Below, piece by piece: positions 18,907 through 29,372 of a stretch of DNA of 61,278 bases (its first letter is position 1; every line of letters starts with the position of its first letter). This DNA comes from Acidimicrobiia bacterium (lineage in GTDB: Bacteria > Actinomycetota > Acidimicrobiia > Acidimicrobiales > UBA8592). A program made the translations under genes and the position numbers. The notes beneath the pieces were generated by a model that was not told the DNA's origin, made no database searches, and worked only from the letters and a program-made list of their open reading frames with translations. The stretch covers positions 1 to 61,278 of the forward strand of contig JAUIIS010000003.1 in the NCBI GenBank assembly GCA_030431575.1, in the 5' to 3' direction.

Positions 18907-20559
18907 TCACGACCGGCCTCGAGCGGCCCGATACCGGGCGATCAATGCGTTGGTTGATGCATCGTGGCTGCCCCCAGAGGGGGTGGGCGAAGTGAGCTCG
19001 GCTGCGATAGTGGTGGCGAGTACCTTGCCAAGCTCCACACCCCACTGGTCGAAGCTGTTGATCTGCCAGATCACCCCTTGGGTGAACACCTTGTGTTCGT
19101 AGAGGGCCACGAGCTGGCCCAACGTAGATGGCGTGAGCGCTGGGACCACAATGGTTGTAGACGGCCGGTTCCCAGGGAACGTCTTGTGCCCGACGAGATC
19201 CTCAGCTACACCGCTGCTGCGCACTTCGTCGGCGCTGCGCCCAAAGGCCAGCGCTTCTGTTTGGGCAAAGCAGTTGGCCACCAGGAGGTCGTGCTGGTCT
19301 CCGCCGCTGTCGACAGGCAGGGCATCGGCGGGGGAGAGCACAGCAACAAAGTCGCTGGGCACCACGCTGGTCCCCTGGTGGAGGAGCTGATAGAAGGCGT
19401 GTTGGCCGTTGGTGCCGGGCTCGCCCCAAACTACCGGGCCGGTGTCGCAGGTCACCGGGCTGCCGTCGAGGCGCACCCGTTTGCCGTTGCTTTCCATGTC
19501 GAGCTGTTGGAGGTAGGCAGCGAAGCGATGAAGGTCCGCGGCGTAGGGGAGTACCGCGTGGGTTTGCCAGCCAAAGAAGTTGCGGTACCAAACGCCGATG
19601 AGGCCAAGGAGAACTGGGACGTTCTCGCGTAACGGTGCATACCGGAAATGGTCGTCCATGGTGGCGAACCCTGCCAGGAGTTCGGCGAACGCTTCGGCGC
19701 CAATGGCGATCATGAGGCTGAGGCCAATGGCCGACGACAACGAGTAGCGGCCGCCAACCCAGTCCCAGAACCCGAACATGTTGTTGGTGTCGATGCCGAA
19801 GGCGGCCACGGCCTCGGCGTTTGTTGATACCGCTACGAAGTGCTTTTTGACCGCTTGATAGTCGCCACCGAGACCCTCGATCAGCCAGCGTCGGGCGCTG
19901 GTTGCGTTGGTGATGGTTTCGATGGTGGTGAAGGTCTTGGAACTCACCACAAACAGGGTCGTGGCTGGGTCGAGATCGACGAGGGCTGCAGTGAGGTCGC
20001 TGCCGTCGATGTTGGACACGTATCGGCAGGAAATATCGGGGTGGCGGAAGTCTCGGAGAGCTTCGTAGGCCATGACCGGCCCCAGGTCCGAGCCCCCTAT
20101 CCCTATGTTGACCACGGTGCGGATGGGTTGTCCCGTAGCCCCCAACCATGCGCCAGCGCGGACGCCTTCGGCAAAAGCAGCCGCACGATCGAGCACTTCG
20201 TGGACCTGGGGGACCACGTTCACGCCGTCGACAAAGACTTGTCGTTCTCGAGGGGCCCGGAGCGCTGTGTGGAGCACGGCTCGGTCCTCTGTGCTGTTGA
20301 TGTGTTCGCCGCTGAACATGGCTTCGACCTTGCGGCGTAGCTCTGCTCGTTCTGCCAGAGCAATCAACAAGTCGATTGTTTGGTCGGTGATCCGGTTCTT
20401 TGAGTAGTCGACGACAAGGTCGCCGGCGGTGGCGGTGAACGCCTCGGCACGGCCGGGGTTGGTAGCAAAGAGTTCGGCGAGCGTCAGGTCGCTGGCGATG
20501 CTGTGATGGCCTCGAAGTTCGTTCCATTCGGGCATCGCGGTCAGATCTAACAGAGCCAT
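18907..20559 (-). CDS. pgi: Glucose-6-phosphate isomerase
   Basis: [71 protein letters not shown]. Confidence 0.95.
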   Translation of the reverse strand: MALLDLTAMPEWNELRGHHSIASDLTLAELFATNPGRAEAFTATAGDLVVDYSKNRITDQTIDLLIALAERAELRRKVEAMFSGEHINSTEDRAVLHTALRAPRERQVFVDGVNVVPQVHEVLDRAAAFAEGVRAGAWLGATGQPIRTVVNIGIGGSDLGPVMAYEALRDFRHPDISCRYVSNIDGSDLTAALVDLDPATTLFVVSSKTFTTIETITNATSARRWLIEGLGGDYQAVKKHFVAVSTNAEAVAAFGIDTNNMFGFWDWVGGRYSLSSAIGLSLMIAIGAEAFAELLAGFATMDDHFRYAPLRENVPVLLGLIGVWYRNFFGWQTHAVLPYAADLHRFAAYLQQLDMESNGKRVRLDGSPVTCDTGPVVWGEPGTNGQHAFYQLLHQGTSVVPSDFVAVLSPADALPVDSGGDQHDLLVANCFAQTEALAFGRSADEVRSSGVAEDLVGHKTFPGNRPSTTIVVPALTPSTLGQLVALYEHKVFTQGVIWQINSFDQWGVELGKVLATTIAAELTSPTPSGGSHDASTNALIARYRAARGRS

Positions 20560-20887
20560 TGGCCGTCCCTTGTGTGCGGTGGTGCCCTGCCAACAGTACT
20601 GGCGCCACGAACTTGGCTGCGGCCATCTCAGCATGTGCTTGTCGTACCTCGCAAAGATACGTTCAGCCCGTACGGCGTCAACCCCATACGACATCAACCC
20701 CATACGACATCAACTGGGTGTGAGTTAGCTTCTCGCGAACCCGGGTGGGCACGGCCACCGTGGCGATAGCCCCGGCTAGATCTCAAACCATGGCTGTCTA
20801 TCTCGTGCCAGTGGCACCTTGATCGTCACCGACTGCAACGTACGTGCCGCTGATGAGCTTGCCTTGGCTGTACTGACCGAGCTGTAA

Positions 20888-21688
20888 CTATCCCTCGCCG
20901 CCAGCTTCGGCTGCCTCAAGGGCTTCAGTGGCCGCGGGGTTGCCTGCAGCCCACTCTTGGAATTGGGCTTCGATCGCTTGCGGAGACACGCCAGCTTCCC
21001 AATCGGGGACTTCGCCAGACTCGGCCCACAGGATCCAGGCTTCCACTGCCTCTTCGGGGGCGAGACCGTGCTGGACTCGTTCGTAGAGCACAGATTCGAG
21101 CACGGCCAGACCGCCAAGGTCGGCAAAGGAGGGCATGTTGCCCTGGGCGCCGGTAACGCGCTGGCCACCGGGGCGATCGGCGGAGCCGTAGTTTGGCCCG
21201 GTGTTTTCGGTGCCGTTAACAACCCAAGCTATGTGTGGCGCAACCTCGGGGAACGTAGCCAAAACTTCGCCCTCGTTGAGCTGGTAGCCAACCCCGCCAC
21301 CGCCGCCACCACCGTGGCAGGTGCTGCAGTTGACGGCGTAAAGCTCGGCGCCTGCGGCCAACGGGCCTTCGGCTTCTCGGGTTGGCTCTTCGAGCGTGCC
21401 CCAAACCATAAAGGCCCACAGTGGCAAGAACAGCGCCACTGGCGCCATCCACACGGGAATCTTCTTCCGTGACTGAGCGGCCTCTACCCATGGGGTAATC
21501 GGCGCGGGTGGTTCTTCTTCGATTTCGGCTGGGACCGTGGCCGCTGCAGGTGCGGGGGCCGGGGCAGCATCGGCTGACGCCGCAGGAACAACAGCAGCAC
21601 TGTCGCCGCCGCCATCGCCGGACTCAAGCCCAAGGGCGGCACGACGTTCGCGTGAACGTTGCAGGAGATAATCTGGTACTTCGGTCAA
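20888..21688 (-). CDS. Membrane-anchored cytochrome c (one CxxCH), N-terminal TEVPDYLLQRS motif, TTG start
   Basis: TTG start preceded by GGAGG (reverse strand); KKIPVWMAPVALFLPLWAFMVWG TM; CSTCH heme site; QGNMPSFADL. Confidence 0.8.
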   Translation of the reverse strand: MTEVPDYLLQRSRERRAALGLESGDGGGDSAAVVPAASADAAPAPAPAAATVPAEIEEEPPAPITPWVEAAQSRKKIPVWMAPVALFLPLWAFMVWGTLEEPTREAEGPLAAGAELYAVNCSTCHGGGGGGGVGYQLNEGEVLATFPEVAPHIAWVVNGTENTGPNYGSADRPGGQRVTGAQGNMPSFADLGGLAVLESVLYERVQHGLAPEEAVEAWILWAESGEVPDWEAGVSPQAIEAQFQEWAAGNPAATEALEAAEAGGEG

Positions 21689-21909
21689 CGCTTCCTCCGC
21701 TGGCCTTTCGGGGAGCCATAGGGCGGGACTCGTCAGGTGACGAATCAACACACGGGCAGGTGCCCGTGGAGCCACTGTATGCAACGAGCACCCTACAGCA
21801 ACAAACCGTAGACAGAAGTGAACCCTCGAAGAAGATCTCGCTGGGCTTCCCAGTAGGTCTGGGTGAGTTGCCCGTCTCAGAGAAATCGGGCGGTTGGTTG
21901 GTTATGAGG

Positions 21910-21927
21910 GCGTGAGTCGCGTCACAA
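21910..21927. promoter_or_regulatory. Weak Rex-like palindrome between divergent cytochrome c and bc operons
   Basis: GCGTGAGTCGCGTCACAA; reverse complement matches about 10 of 14 consensus positions. Confidence 0.22.
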
Positions 21928-22065
21928 TGGAATATGCAATCAGCGTGGTTGGGTCTCGACCCTCCACCACCAGACCAAGAATGGATGCGACGATGTGTCG
22001 AGCCGCGAATCATCGTGGTAGACCAAACGACTGGGAGTGTGCGCCTGACCGCGGGCTACACTCGA

Positions 22066-22083
22066 TTGTGATCTGTTTCACGA
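22066..22083. promoter_or_regulatory. Candidate Rex operator upstream of bc-nuo operon
   Basis: TTGTGATCTGTTTCACGA matches 12 of 14 specified positions of TTGTGAANNNNTTCACAA; 22 nt before the GTG start at 22105. Confidence 0.55.
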
Positions 22084-22104
22084 AGACATTTGAGGAGAGC
22101 CAGC

Positions 22105-22695
22105 GTGGCCCAGCAACGGCCCATTGATGTCGCAGTAATGAAGGTGTACGGCGCAATGATTGCGTCGACCATCGCCGTTATTGGTCTCCTGACGGTTTGG
22201 GTAGCACTCACCAAAGACGACAACCTCCAGTCAGCACCATTCATGAACACTGCGTTCGTGTTGAGCTGGTTGATTTCGCTCGTCATGGTTGCCGGCGTAC
22301 TCGAATACGCAAAGCGCCGCCCGGCTGACGCTGCGGTCAGTTGGGGCGAAGCCAACATTGGCGCGGTGTATGTCTTCTTCTTGTTGTTCTGGGTGTACGG
22401 CATCGTCCCGCACCAGTTCCTTACCTATGCAGACAACGAACTCTCTTGGCGTGTCGACCGGTTGGTGGTGGGCCCAGACCTGGGCTTTACCGGCGGCGAA
22501 GGCATCGTCGAGTGGATCTTGCCCATGGACATCACCTACTTGGTCATCCGTGACATCTTCGCAGTAGTCATCTACGGCATCTTGCTTGGCTTCAACGTCG
22601 CCCTGTTCAGCGTGTGGCAAGCCCGGGGCAAGGTTGCTCCCACCGAAGTCGAGCAATCCACCTATGGTCGCCCGCTGGTCCGGGAAGGGGTGTAG
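22105..22695 (+). CDS. Respiratory-cluster membrane protein of unknown function
   Basis: GTG start with upstream GAGGAGAG; about four TM segments; first gene of the bc-like operon. Confidence 0.75.
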   Translation: MAQQRPIDVAVMKVYGAMIASTIAVIGLLTVWVALTKDDNLQSAPFMNTAFVLSWLISLVMVAGVLEYAKRRPADAAVSWGEANIGAVYVFFLLFWVYGIVPHQFLTYADNELSWRVDRLVVGPDLGFTGGEGIVEWILPMDITYLVIRDIFAVVIYGILLGFNVALFSVWQARGKVAPTEVEQSTYGRPLVREGV

Positions 22696-22698
22696 GGC

Positions 22699-23115
22699 AT
22701 GGGAGTTCTCGATGCCAATCCTCGGATGCCCGAGTTCCGCGACGACTACGTCCTTCAAGAAGTCGACGCGGCCTGGCTTTCGGCCGCAGTCAAGCCAAAG
22801 CAGTTCATCCACATCGACCAGTCCGAGTGCATCATGTGCGAAGGCTGCGTCGATATTTGCCCCTGGAAGTGCATCTTTATGGTGCGACCAGAGGCCATCG
22901 ACGAAGCCATCGGTACAGAACTCCCTGGTCGCGACCCCAACGACCATGTCATTTTCACCATCGATGACGACGTGTGTACGCGCTGTGCACTCTGCGTTGA
23001 TCGATGCCCCACTGGTGTCATCATCCTCGGAAAGATCGGCGACGCTCCAGCCGAAGGCGACGGACACCAGCGCATGCCCACCCACGGATATGGCTATGGC
23101 ATGCGGCTTGGCTAA
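22699..23115 (+). CDS. 2x[4Fe-4S] ferredoxin-type protein
   Basis: CIMCEGCVDICPWKC and CTRCALCVDRCPTG cysteine motifs. Confidence 0.9.
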   Translation: MGVLDANPRMPEFRDDYVLQEVDAAWLSAAVKPKQFIHIDQSECIMCEGCVDICPWKCIFMVRPEAIDEAIGTELPGRDPNDHVIFTIDDDVCTRCALCVDRCPTGVIILGKIGDAPAEGDGHQRMPTHGYGYGMRLG

Positions 23116-23136
23116 GGGCCAATCCAGCGCCAGCCC

Positions 23137-23204
23137 GCAGTAGTTCCCCCAGCAGTACCGATTCCCCCAGCAGTACCAATTCGCACAGCAGTACCAATTC
23201 GCAC
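23137..23204. repeat. Short imperfect tandem repeat, 18-bp period, upstream of cytochrome b
   Basis: Units 23151-23168, 23169-23186, 23187-23204 (AGCAGTACCRATTCSCMC) plus a degenerate preceding copy. Confidence 0.85.
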
Positions 23205-23251
23205 AGCAAGCAAACCGCCCAGAACGTAGTAAACACAAGGACCTGAACCCA

Positions 23252-24031
23252 GTGCCGAAGAAGCAGCCACTGAGCGAGCGCATGAGTCAGAGCGCTAGCC
23301 AGCTCACCGACCAGGTGCAGAGCTCACAAGCGTGGAACTCAATCTTCCGTCCCGGATCCATCTTCCGGAAGGGCTATAACGACAGCCCTAGGAACCGTTC
23401 CTATGTCGTCATGAACAGCGTGCTCTATCACCTCCACCCCGTGAAGGTGAAGCGCCACGCGGTCAAGGTCAGCTACACCCTTTGCCTGGGTGGTCTGAGC
23501 TTCTTCTTGTTCATCCTCTTAACGGTTACGGGCATCTTCTTGATGTTCTTCTACCGCCCCACCGCCGCTCAAGCCTGGGACGACATCTACACCTTGCAGA
23601 CCTCGGTGACCTTTGGACTCTTGGTCCGCAACATGCATAGATGGGCCGCTCACCTCATGGTGTTGTCGGTCTTCTTGCACATGGCTCGAGTCTTCTACCA
23701 CGGCGCGTACAAGGCGCCTCGCGAGTTCAACTGGGTCATTGGCGTCATCTTGTTGCAGCTGACCTTGTTGCTCTCGTTCACCGGCTACCTCCTCCCATGG
23801 GACCAATTGGCGCTTTGGGCCGTGACGGTGGGTACGAACATGATGGGTTACACCCCCGTATTCGGTGAACAAGTCAGGTTCGTGTTGCTGGGTGGTGTCG
23901 AGATTGGTACCGACACGCTGTTGCGCTGGTATGTGCTCCACGTGTTGATGTTGCCCTTCGTCATCGTCATCTTCATGGCCATCCACTTCTGGCGAGTACG
24001 TAAGGACGGAGGTATTTCGGGTCCGCTCTAG
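23252..24031 (+). CDS. Cytochrome b N-terminal-type subunit (cytochrome b6-like)
   Basis: HRWAAHLMVLSVFLHMARVFYHGAYKAPREFNWVIGV; GYLLPWDQLALWAVTVG; LLRWYVLHVLMLP. Confidence 0.92.
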   Translation: MPKKQPLSERMSQSASQLTDQVQSSQAWNSIFRPGSIFRKGYNDSPRNRSYVVMNSVLYHLHPVKVKRHAVKVSYTLCLGGLSFFLFILLTVTGIFLMFFYRPTAAQAWDDIYTLQTSVTFGLLVRNMHRWAAHLMVLSVFLHMARVFYHGAYKAPREFNWVIGVILLQLTLLLSFTGYLLPWDQLALWAVTVGTNMMGYTPVFGEQVRFVLLGGVEIGTDTLLRWYVLHVLMLPFVIVIFMAIHFWRVRKDGGISGPL

Positions 24032-24046
24032 GACGCCGAGAACACC

Positions 24047-24805
24047 ATGACTGAAGTACCAGAACATCTCCTCAAACGAGCCCAGGCAGCACGCGACCGT
24101 GCCGCTGGCGGCGACGCCGATACGTCGACGGCTGCCGCTGACGCCAGCGCCACCGCCGACGATGGGCCCAAGATCCCGCCGCACCTCCTCGAACGGTCCA
24201 AGTCGGCCCGTCAACAGGCCGATAGCGGTGCCGCAGTGGCAACCGCTGCTCCGGCTGGTGGCGGCGCAGTCGCCACCGCAGCCCCACCTCCTGTAGCCAG
24301 TGGCCCTGGCGGCCATACCCAGCGTCTGTTGACGGTGGTGAAGTCCGGCTCCATTCAGGACGTCAAGCTCAAGCCCATGGACAAGGTCCATGTGTGGCCG
24401 CACCTGCTTATTGTCGAGTTTGGCGCTGCCTTGGCGTGCCTCACCTTCACGCTAATCTTTTCGATCTTTGTGAACGCTCCGTTGCTGGAGTTGGCCAACT
24501 TCAACGAGACGCCAAACCCATCGAAGGCCCCTTGGTACTTCTTGGGTCTGCAGGAACTGCTCACCATGTTCCACCCAATGGTGGCCGGTGTGACTATTCC
24601 CGGTATCGGCATCTTCTTGTTGATCTTGGCGCCGTACATTGATCGCAACCCCTCTAACAAGCCCGAAGATCGCAAGTTCGGGATCTCGCTCATGACCGTG
24701 CACCTGATGTTCTGGGCTGTCTTGGTCATGATCGGTTCGTTCTTCCGAGGCCCTGGCTTCAACTTCATCTTCCCTTGGGCCGACGGCCTGTTCTTCGAAC
24801 TCTGA
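24047..24805 (+). CDS. Cytochrome b C-terminal-type subunit (subunit IV-like) with N-terminal extension
   Basis: PNPSKAPWYFLGLQELL; three TM segments; N-terminal MTEVPEHLLKRAQAARD and internal KIPPHLLERSKSARQ. Confidence 0.88.
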   Translation: MTEVPEHLLKRAQAARDRAAGGDADTSTAAADASATADDGPKIPPHLLERSKSARQQADSGAAVATAAPAGGGAVATAAPPPVASGPGGHTQRLLTVVKSGSIQDVKLKPMDKVHVWPHLLIVEFGAALACLTFTLIFSIFVNAPLLELANFNETPNPSKAPWYFLGLQELLTMFHPMVAGVTIPGIGIFLLILAPYIDRNPSNKPEDRKFGISLMTVHLMFWAVLVMIGSFFRGPGFNFIFPWADGLFFEL

Positions 24806-24900
24806 TGCACCTCCAGACCGTCGTCTCATTGCGGGACCAAATCCTCACCTGCCTGGGTTGTACTAGTTACACAGCCCCCGTGGCCCAGTAGGAGCAAACC

Positions 24901-25773
24901 ATGGAACTTCTAGCCATCATCATCCCCGTCATCATCGTCCTCAGCGGCGTCTTGATCTTTGCCGCTTCGCGACGCAGCGATTCCGCTGCTGCTCAGGGCC
25001 AACTCAGCCGTGAGACGCGTCAGCGCGACAACGCCCATGGCGGGTTCTCCCAAGCAGAACCCGAAGCCGCAGTGGTCTCTGGCCGCGAAGTCGAACGTGC
25101 TGCTGCCCTAGCTCGACGCGACGACGGGGGCGAACTCGTCGCCGCCGGTGCTGCACCGCCAGTGCCGTGGACCCCGCCCGATGACGAAGCGATCGGTGTG
25201 GCGCGTCGCCAGTTCCTCAACCGTTCCATCATTGGTCTCATGGGCTTCAGTCTGGGCACGTTTGGCACAGCCTGCGTTGCGTTCCTTTGGGGCGGCGAAG
25301 GGGGCGGCGGCTTCGGTTCCAAGATCACCGTCGGCAGCGTCGAGGACGTCAAGTCCAGCATCGAAGCGAGCAATGGCTTCTTCTACGCACCCGAGGGGCG
25401 TATGTGGATCACCGAATACCCCTTGGCTTCGCTGAAGAAGGCAGAGGCTGCCTACTCCGCGCCCGAGCTCGCTGGCATGAGCGCTGGTCTCGTGGCGCTC
25501 TACCAGAAGTGTCCGCACCTTGGTTGCCGTGTGCCCGAATGTGTTACCTCACAATGGTTTGAGTGCCCATGCCATGGCTCTCAGTACAACCGAGTCGGCG
25601 AGAAGCGCGGCGGCCCCGCTCCTCGTGGCATGGACCGCTTCGCCATGGAAGTCAGTGCCGACGGCGTGTTTACCGTAGATACCGGCACCATCATCCAAGG
25701 CCCGCCCATTGGCACCAACACCACTGGCCAAGAAGCTGAAGGCCCAAACTGCATTGGTGAGTCGTCGCATTAA
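24901..25773 (+). CDS. Rieske [2Fe-2S] protein
   Basis: CPHLGCRVPEC and CPCHGSQYNRVG Rieske motifs; RRQFLNRS Tat-like motif before second TM. Confidence 0.93.
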   Translation: MELLAIIIPVIIVLSGVLIFAASRRSDSAAAQGQLSRETRQRDNAHGGFSQAEPEAAVVSGREVERAAALARRDDGGELVAAGAAPPVPWTPPDDEAIGVARRQFLNRSIIGLMGFSLGTFGTACVAFLWGGEGGGGFGSKITVGSVEDVKSSIEASNGFFYAPEGRMWITEYPLASLKKAEAAYSAPELAGMSAGLVALYQKCPHLGCRVPECVTSQWFECPCHGSQYNRVGEKRGGPAPRGMDRFAMEVSADGVFTVDTGTIIQGPPIGTNTTGQEAEGPNCIGESSH

Positions 25774-25832
25774 GCGGCTCATCATCATGACCCCTACTAC
25801 TTCCCTGTAAGAGACCTCCGGAACCACGCTAA

Positions 25833-27053
25833 ATGTTGCTTCTCGCTGTATCGACCCAACGTACGATCGGACTGGTCATCGCCCTTATTGTGGGCGGCGC
25901 CGCTGCGGTCTATGTGTTGTTCAACGTCTTCTCGACGGGCAAGGACGAGATCGGCTCGGAAATCGAGCTGGCTCCAAACCGCAAGCCCTACTTCGATGAC
26001 GAGATCTTGGAAACCAAGAAGCTTGACCTGTCGCTGGCCTTTGGTGCTGGTGGTCTTGCCATTATTGCCATTGCCTTACCGTTGTATTGGCTTGGCGAAC
26101 CTGGCCGCCAAGAAGGCTATGTGGACTTCACCGACCGGGTGGCTGCCGATCGCGGTGGCGAGATCTACGAAGCACAGTGTGTTGCTTGCCACGGTGCTGC
26201 TGGTGTGGGTGGCGCAGCGGCCTACACGGTCCTTGACGAGAGTGGCCGGTTCGTCTCAAACGCGAGCTGGACCGCACCAGCGCTCAACAACATCATGTAT
26301 CGGTTCTCCGAAGACGAAGTACTGCACATCCTTAACTACGGCCGCCCACAATCGCCCATGCCAGCATGGGGTGGCCCCGGCGGTGGTCCTCTCACGAGTC
26401 AGCAGATCGAAGAGATCCTGGCGTACCTCATCCGCATCCAAATCCCGGCTGAGCAAGTCCAAGACGATGTGCAACGCGGCTTGGCACAAGCAGTAAGCGC
26501 GGACGTCGAGGCTCAGAATCCCGAGCCGTTCGAGGCGCTTGCCGAGATCAGCGCAGACCCAGAAGCAACGCCCGAAGACATCGCTGCGGCCCAAGCCGAT
26601 GTCGACGCCGCCTTAGATGCCTACTTGGCTGATCTCGCCGAGAACGACGAGGTTGCTTACGGGGAGTTGCTCTTCAACAACGCTGTTGGTGCGGGTTCCT
26701 ACAACTGTGCTCGCTGCCACACCGCCGGGTCTTCCTGGAATGCCGACGATGTGCTGGCCGAGAACCCCTCACTCGAAGGACTGATTGAACCTGAGATGCC
26801 CGGAGGCGGTGGCTTTGCTCCAAGCTTGTTGGGCGTGGCCGATCAGTTCTTGACCGCAGAAGATCAAGCAGCCTTCGTCGAACGGGGCTGTGAGCCAAAC
26901 CTCCAGTACGGCACAAACGGTGTCTGTGAACCGTCGGGTCAGATGCCAGGGTTCGGCCCCGGCGCTACTGACTATGCCAAAGAGAACGGTGGTGGCTTGC
27001 TAACACCCGAGCAAGTGGCGGCGATCGTCGCTTACGAGAGGAGCTTGCAGTAA
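25833..27053 (+). CDS. Membrane-anchored diheme cytochrome c
   Basis: Two N-terminal TM segments; CVACH and CARCH heme sites. Confidence 0.9.
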   Translation: MLLLAVSTQRTIGLVIALIVGGAAAVYVLFNVFSTGKDEIGSEIELAPNRKPYFDDEILETKKLDLSLAFGAGGLAIIAIALPLYWLGEPGRQEGYVDFTDRVAADRGGEIYEAQCVACHGAAGVGGAAAYTVLDESGRFVSNASWTAPALNNIMYRFSEDEVLHILNYGRPQSPMPAWGGPGGGPLTSQQIEEILAYLIRIQIPAEQVQDDVQRGLAQAVSADVEAQNPEPFEALAEISADPEATPEDIAAAQADVDAALDAYLADLAENDEVAYGELLFNNAVGAGSYNCARCHTAGSSWNADDVLAENPSLEGLIEPEMPGGGGFAPSLLGVADQFLTAEDQAAFVERGCEPNLQYGTNGVCEPSGQMPGFGPGATDYAKENGGGLLTPEQVAAIVAYERSLQ

Positions 27054-28237
27054 TGCTCTCGTTTATCAACGTCATTGCTGGCATCAGCTGGGAACCCGAG
27101 ATACGCGGCGCCCTGGTTGTGCTGGTTGGCTCGACAGTCCTCTTTGGCAGCGTCTGGCTTCTGCTCACAACCAACATTGGTAGCCGCCTCAGTACCCTCA
27201 ACTCCCTGACTGGCTTCTTCGGCTGGATGTTCATCATGGGTGTGGTCTGGTGGATCTACGGCGGAAACGTGCTCAGCGGCGACGACCCGTCATGGGTACC
27301 CGAGGAGACCGTCTACGGGGACTTTGCGCTTGCCGAAAGCGAAGACGTGCCGAAGCTGGCTGATGCGACGCTCACGCCAGCGCCCGAGGTTGTCGACATC
27401 ATGTGTCCCGGCCTTGTTGATGCCACGGTCCAACTTCAGCGTGCCCGCGTGGTTGAGGACAACGTCAACCTCGAGCTATCCGAGTTCTATACGGCCCCTG
27501 CTGAGCACCCTTACTGTCTCAACGAACAGATTGGTGAACTGCTTGCGGTTGATGCCGAGACACTTGGCGAGGACCTCACCGCCGCAAACGAAGCCTACGG
27601 CGAAGACGACCCTCGTTTCCTTGACGATGCAGAGCTCGAAGCAGCCATTACCCAAGCCGTTGATGACGAAATCCGCAAAGACAATCAGCTGAGTTTGTCT
27701 GGATTGCTCTCGGTCTCCCCAGAGATCATCGACAACGCTGTCGACGAAGGCATTTTGGACTTCCAGGACTGGGACCTCGTGTCCTCCGCTGACGCAGGCG
27801 AGGCGCAGGCCACTGCCAGTGCGTTCTTGGTCGATCAGGCCAATAGCTTCAGCGCCCCAGGCGACTTCTTGATGCTCGACACCTTCCAAGAAGGCGGGAA
27901 GCCCAAGCGGGCCAGCGACGGCGTCTACGACCGTGTCGCCAACGAGATCCGCAATACCGTGGTGTTCTGGCACCCCAAGCACACCATCGTCGTTGAGATC
28001 CGACCCACGCTCGACAAGCCGACGATTGCTGGCCAAGCACCCCCATTCCCCGAAATCGACCCTGATGGTCAGCTGGTGTCGGTCGTCATGGTCCGTGACC
28101 TGGGTAGCAAGCGTCTCCCGGCCGCGCTCATTACGATGGGCTCACTTGTCATCTTCCTCGTGTTGTGCTGGATGCTGCACGTTCGTGACCTCGAACTACG
28201 GCGGAAACTCGACGAATGGGATCCAGCTAGCGCCTAG
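27053..28237 (+). CDS. Membrane protein of unknown function between bc genes and nuoA
   Basis: Two N-terminal and one C-terminal TM segments around a large acidic soluble domain; start overlaps previous stop. Confidence 0.78.
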   Translation: MLSFINVIAGISWEPEIRGALVVLVGSTVLFGSVWLLLTTNIGSRLSTLNSLTGFFGWMFIMGVVWWIYGGNVLSGDDPSWVPEETVYGDFALAESEDVPKLADATLTPAPEVVDIMCPGLVDATVQLQRARVVEDNVNLELSEFYTAPAEHPYCLNEQIGELLAVDAETLGEDLTAANEAYGEDDPRFLDDAELEAAITQAVDDEIRKDNQLSLSGLLSVSPEIIDNAVDEGILDFQDWDLVSSADAGEAQATASAFLVDQANSFSAPGDFLMLDTFQEGGKPKRASDGVYDRVANEIRNTVVFWHPKHTIVVEIRPTLDKPTIAGQAPPFPEIDPDGQLVSVVMVRDLGSKRLPAALITMGSLVIFLVLCWMLHVRDLELRRKLDEWDPASA

Positions 28238-28249
28238 GAGGCAGCCCGT

Positions 28250-28741
28250 ATGGGTCAGTATCTTCCAATCCTGGCGCTGCTCATCCTGGCAGTGCTCTTT
28301 GCAGCGATCAGCTTTGTGGCATCGGGTCTGTTCGCGCCCAAGCGCACCACCTCAGCCAAACGCGCACCCTATGAGTGCGGTGTAGAGCCTGCTCAAGACA
28401 CCCCCGACCGGTTCCCGGTTCGGTTCTTCTTGGTGGCCATGATCTTCATCGTGTTCGACATCGAGATCATCTTCTTGTATCCGTGGGCCACGATCTTCCG
28501 TCAACTCGGCCTGTTTGGCCTCGTGGCAATGTTCATCTTTGCCTTCGCAGTATTTGAATCGTTCGTGTATCTCATTGGCAACGGCGCTCTCGATTGGGGC
28601 CCCGTCAAGCGGGCGGTCCGCCGCGAGCTCGTCGACCCAGGCCGAACAGCCAACACAACCATTCGTCGTGTCGGCGCCGAAGGCCGTATGGAATTCGACG
28701 ATGTCGACACCCGAACCGCTACCCCCGGGGAAGCCGCCTGA
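28250..28741 (+). CDS. nuoA: NADH-quinone oxidoreductase subunit A
   Basis: [42 protein letters not shown]. Confidence 0.95.
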   Translation: MGQYLPILALLILAVLFAAISFVASGLFAPKRTTSAKRAPYECGVEPAQDTPDRFPVRFFLVAMIFIVFDIEIIFLYPWATIFRQLGLFGLVAMFIFAFAVFESFVYLIGNGALDWGPVKRAVRRELVDPGRTANTTIRRVGAEGRMEFDDVDTRTATPGEAA

Positions 28742-29340
28742 TGCCTACTCTGCCTGTCCTCGGCGACAGTACCGGCCCGGGCGAACAAGGCCTTGCTGGG
28801 CTCGAGCACAACTTCGCAACCGGCAGACTCGAAGACCTTGTCAAGTGGTCTCGTCGCATGAGCATGTGGCCAGCCACCTTCGGCCTGGCCTGCTGTGCAC
28901 TGGAGATGATGGCTACCGGCGCCGCGCACTACGACCTCTCCCGCTGGGGCATGGAAGTCTTTCGAGCTTCGCCCCGGCAAGCAGATCTCATGATCGTAGC
29001 CGGGCGCGTGTCGCAGAAGATGGCCCCAGTCTTGCGCCAGATCTACGACCAAATGATGGAACCCAAGTGGGTCATCTCCATGGGTGTGTGTGCCAGCTCC
29101 GGGGGTATGTTCAACAACTATGCGCTGGTTCAAGGTGTCGACCAGATTGTGCCGGTGGACATCTACGCGCCAGGCTGCCCGCCCGGGCCTGAAACGCTTA
29201 TGCACGCGATCTCGACCTTGCATGACAAGGTCAGAGATGGCGAACTCACCCAGCGACGCCAACAAACCGGTGGCGGCGCGGGCATTATCGTGGAACAGCG
29301 CGACGGCCAGACCGCAACCGAGATCGTGATTGCGCGTTAA
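28741..29340 (+). CDS. nuoB: NADH-quinone oxidoreductase subunit B
   Basis: [57 protein letters not shown]. Confidence 0.95.
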   Translation: MPTLPVLGDSTGPGEQGLAGLEHNFATGRLEDLVKWSRRMSMWPATFGLACCALEMMATGAAHYDLSRWGMEVFRASPRQADLMIVAGRVSQKMAPVLRQIYDQMMEPKWVISMGVCASSGGMFNNYALVQGVDQIVPVDIYAPGCPPGPETLMHAISTLHDKVRDGELTQRRQQTGGGAGIIVEQRDGQTATEIVIAR

Positions 29341-29372
29341 GCGCACACATCGGGCGAAGACGAGGAACACCA

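Noticed and set aside
19202-20626. 474-aa ORF in another frame of pgi
   Set aside because: Arg/Pro/His-rich shadow of the pgi coding frame.
20770-20880. Short reading frame ending ...GTLIVTDCNVRAADELALAVLTEL*
   Set aside because: About 34 codons with no clear start or Shine-Dalgarno; may be a remnant but unsupported.
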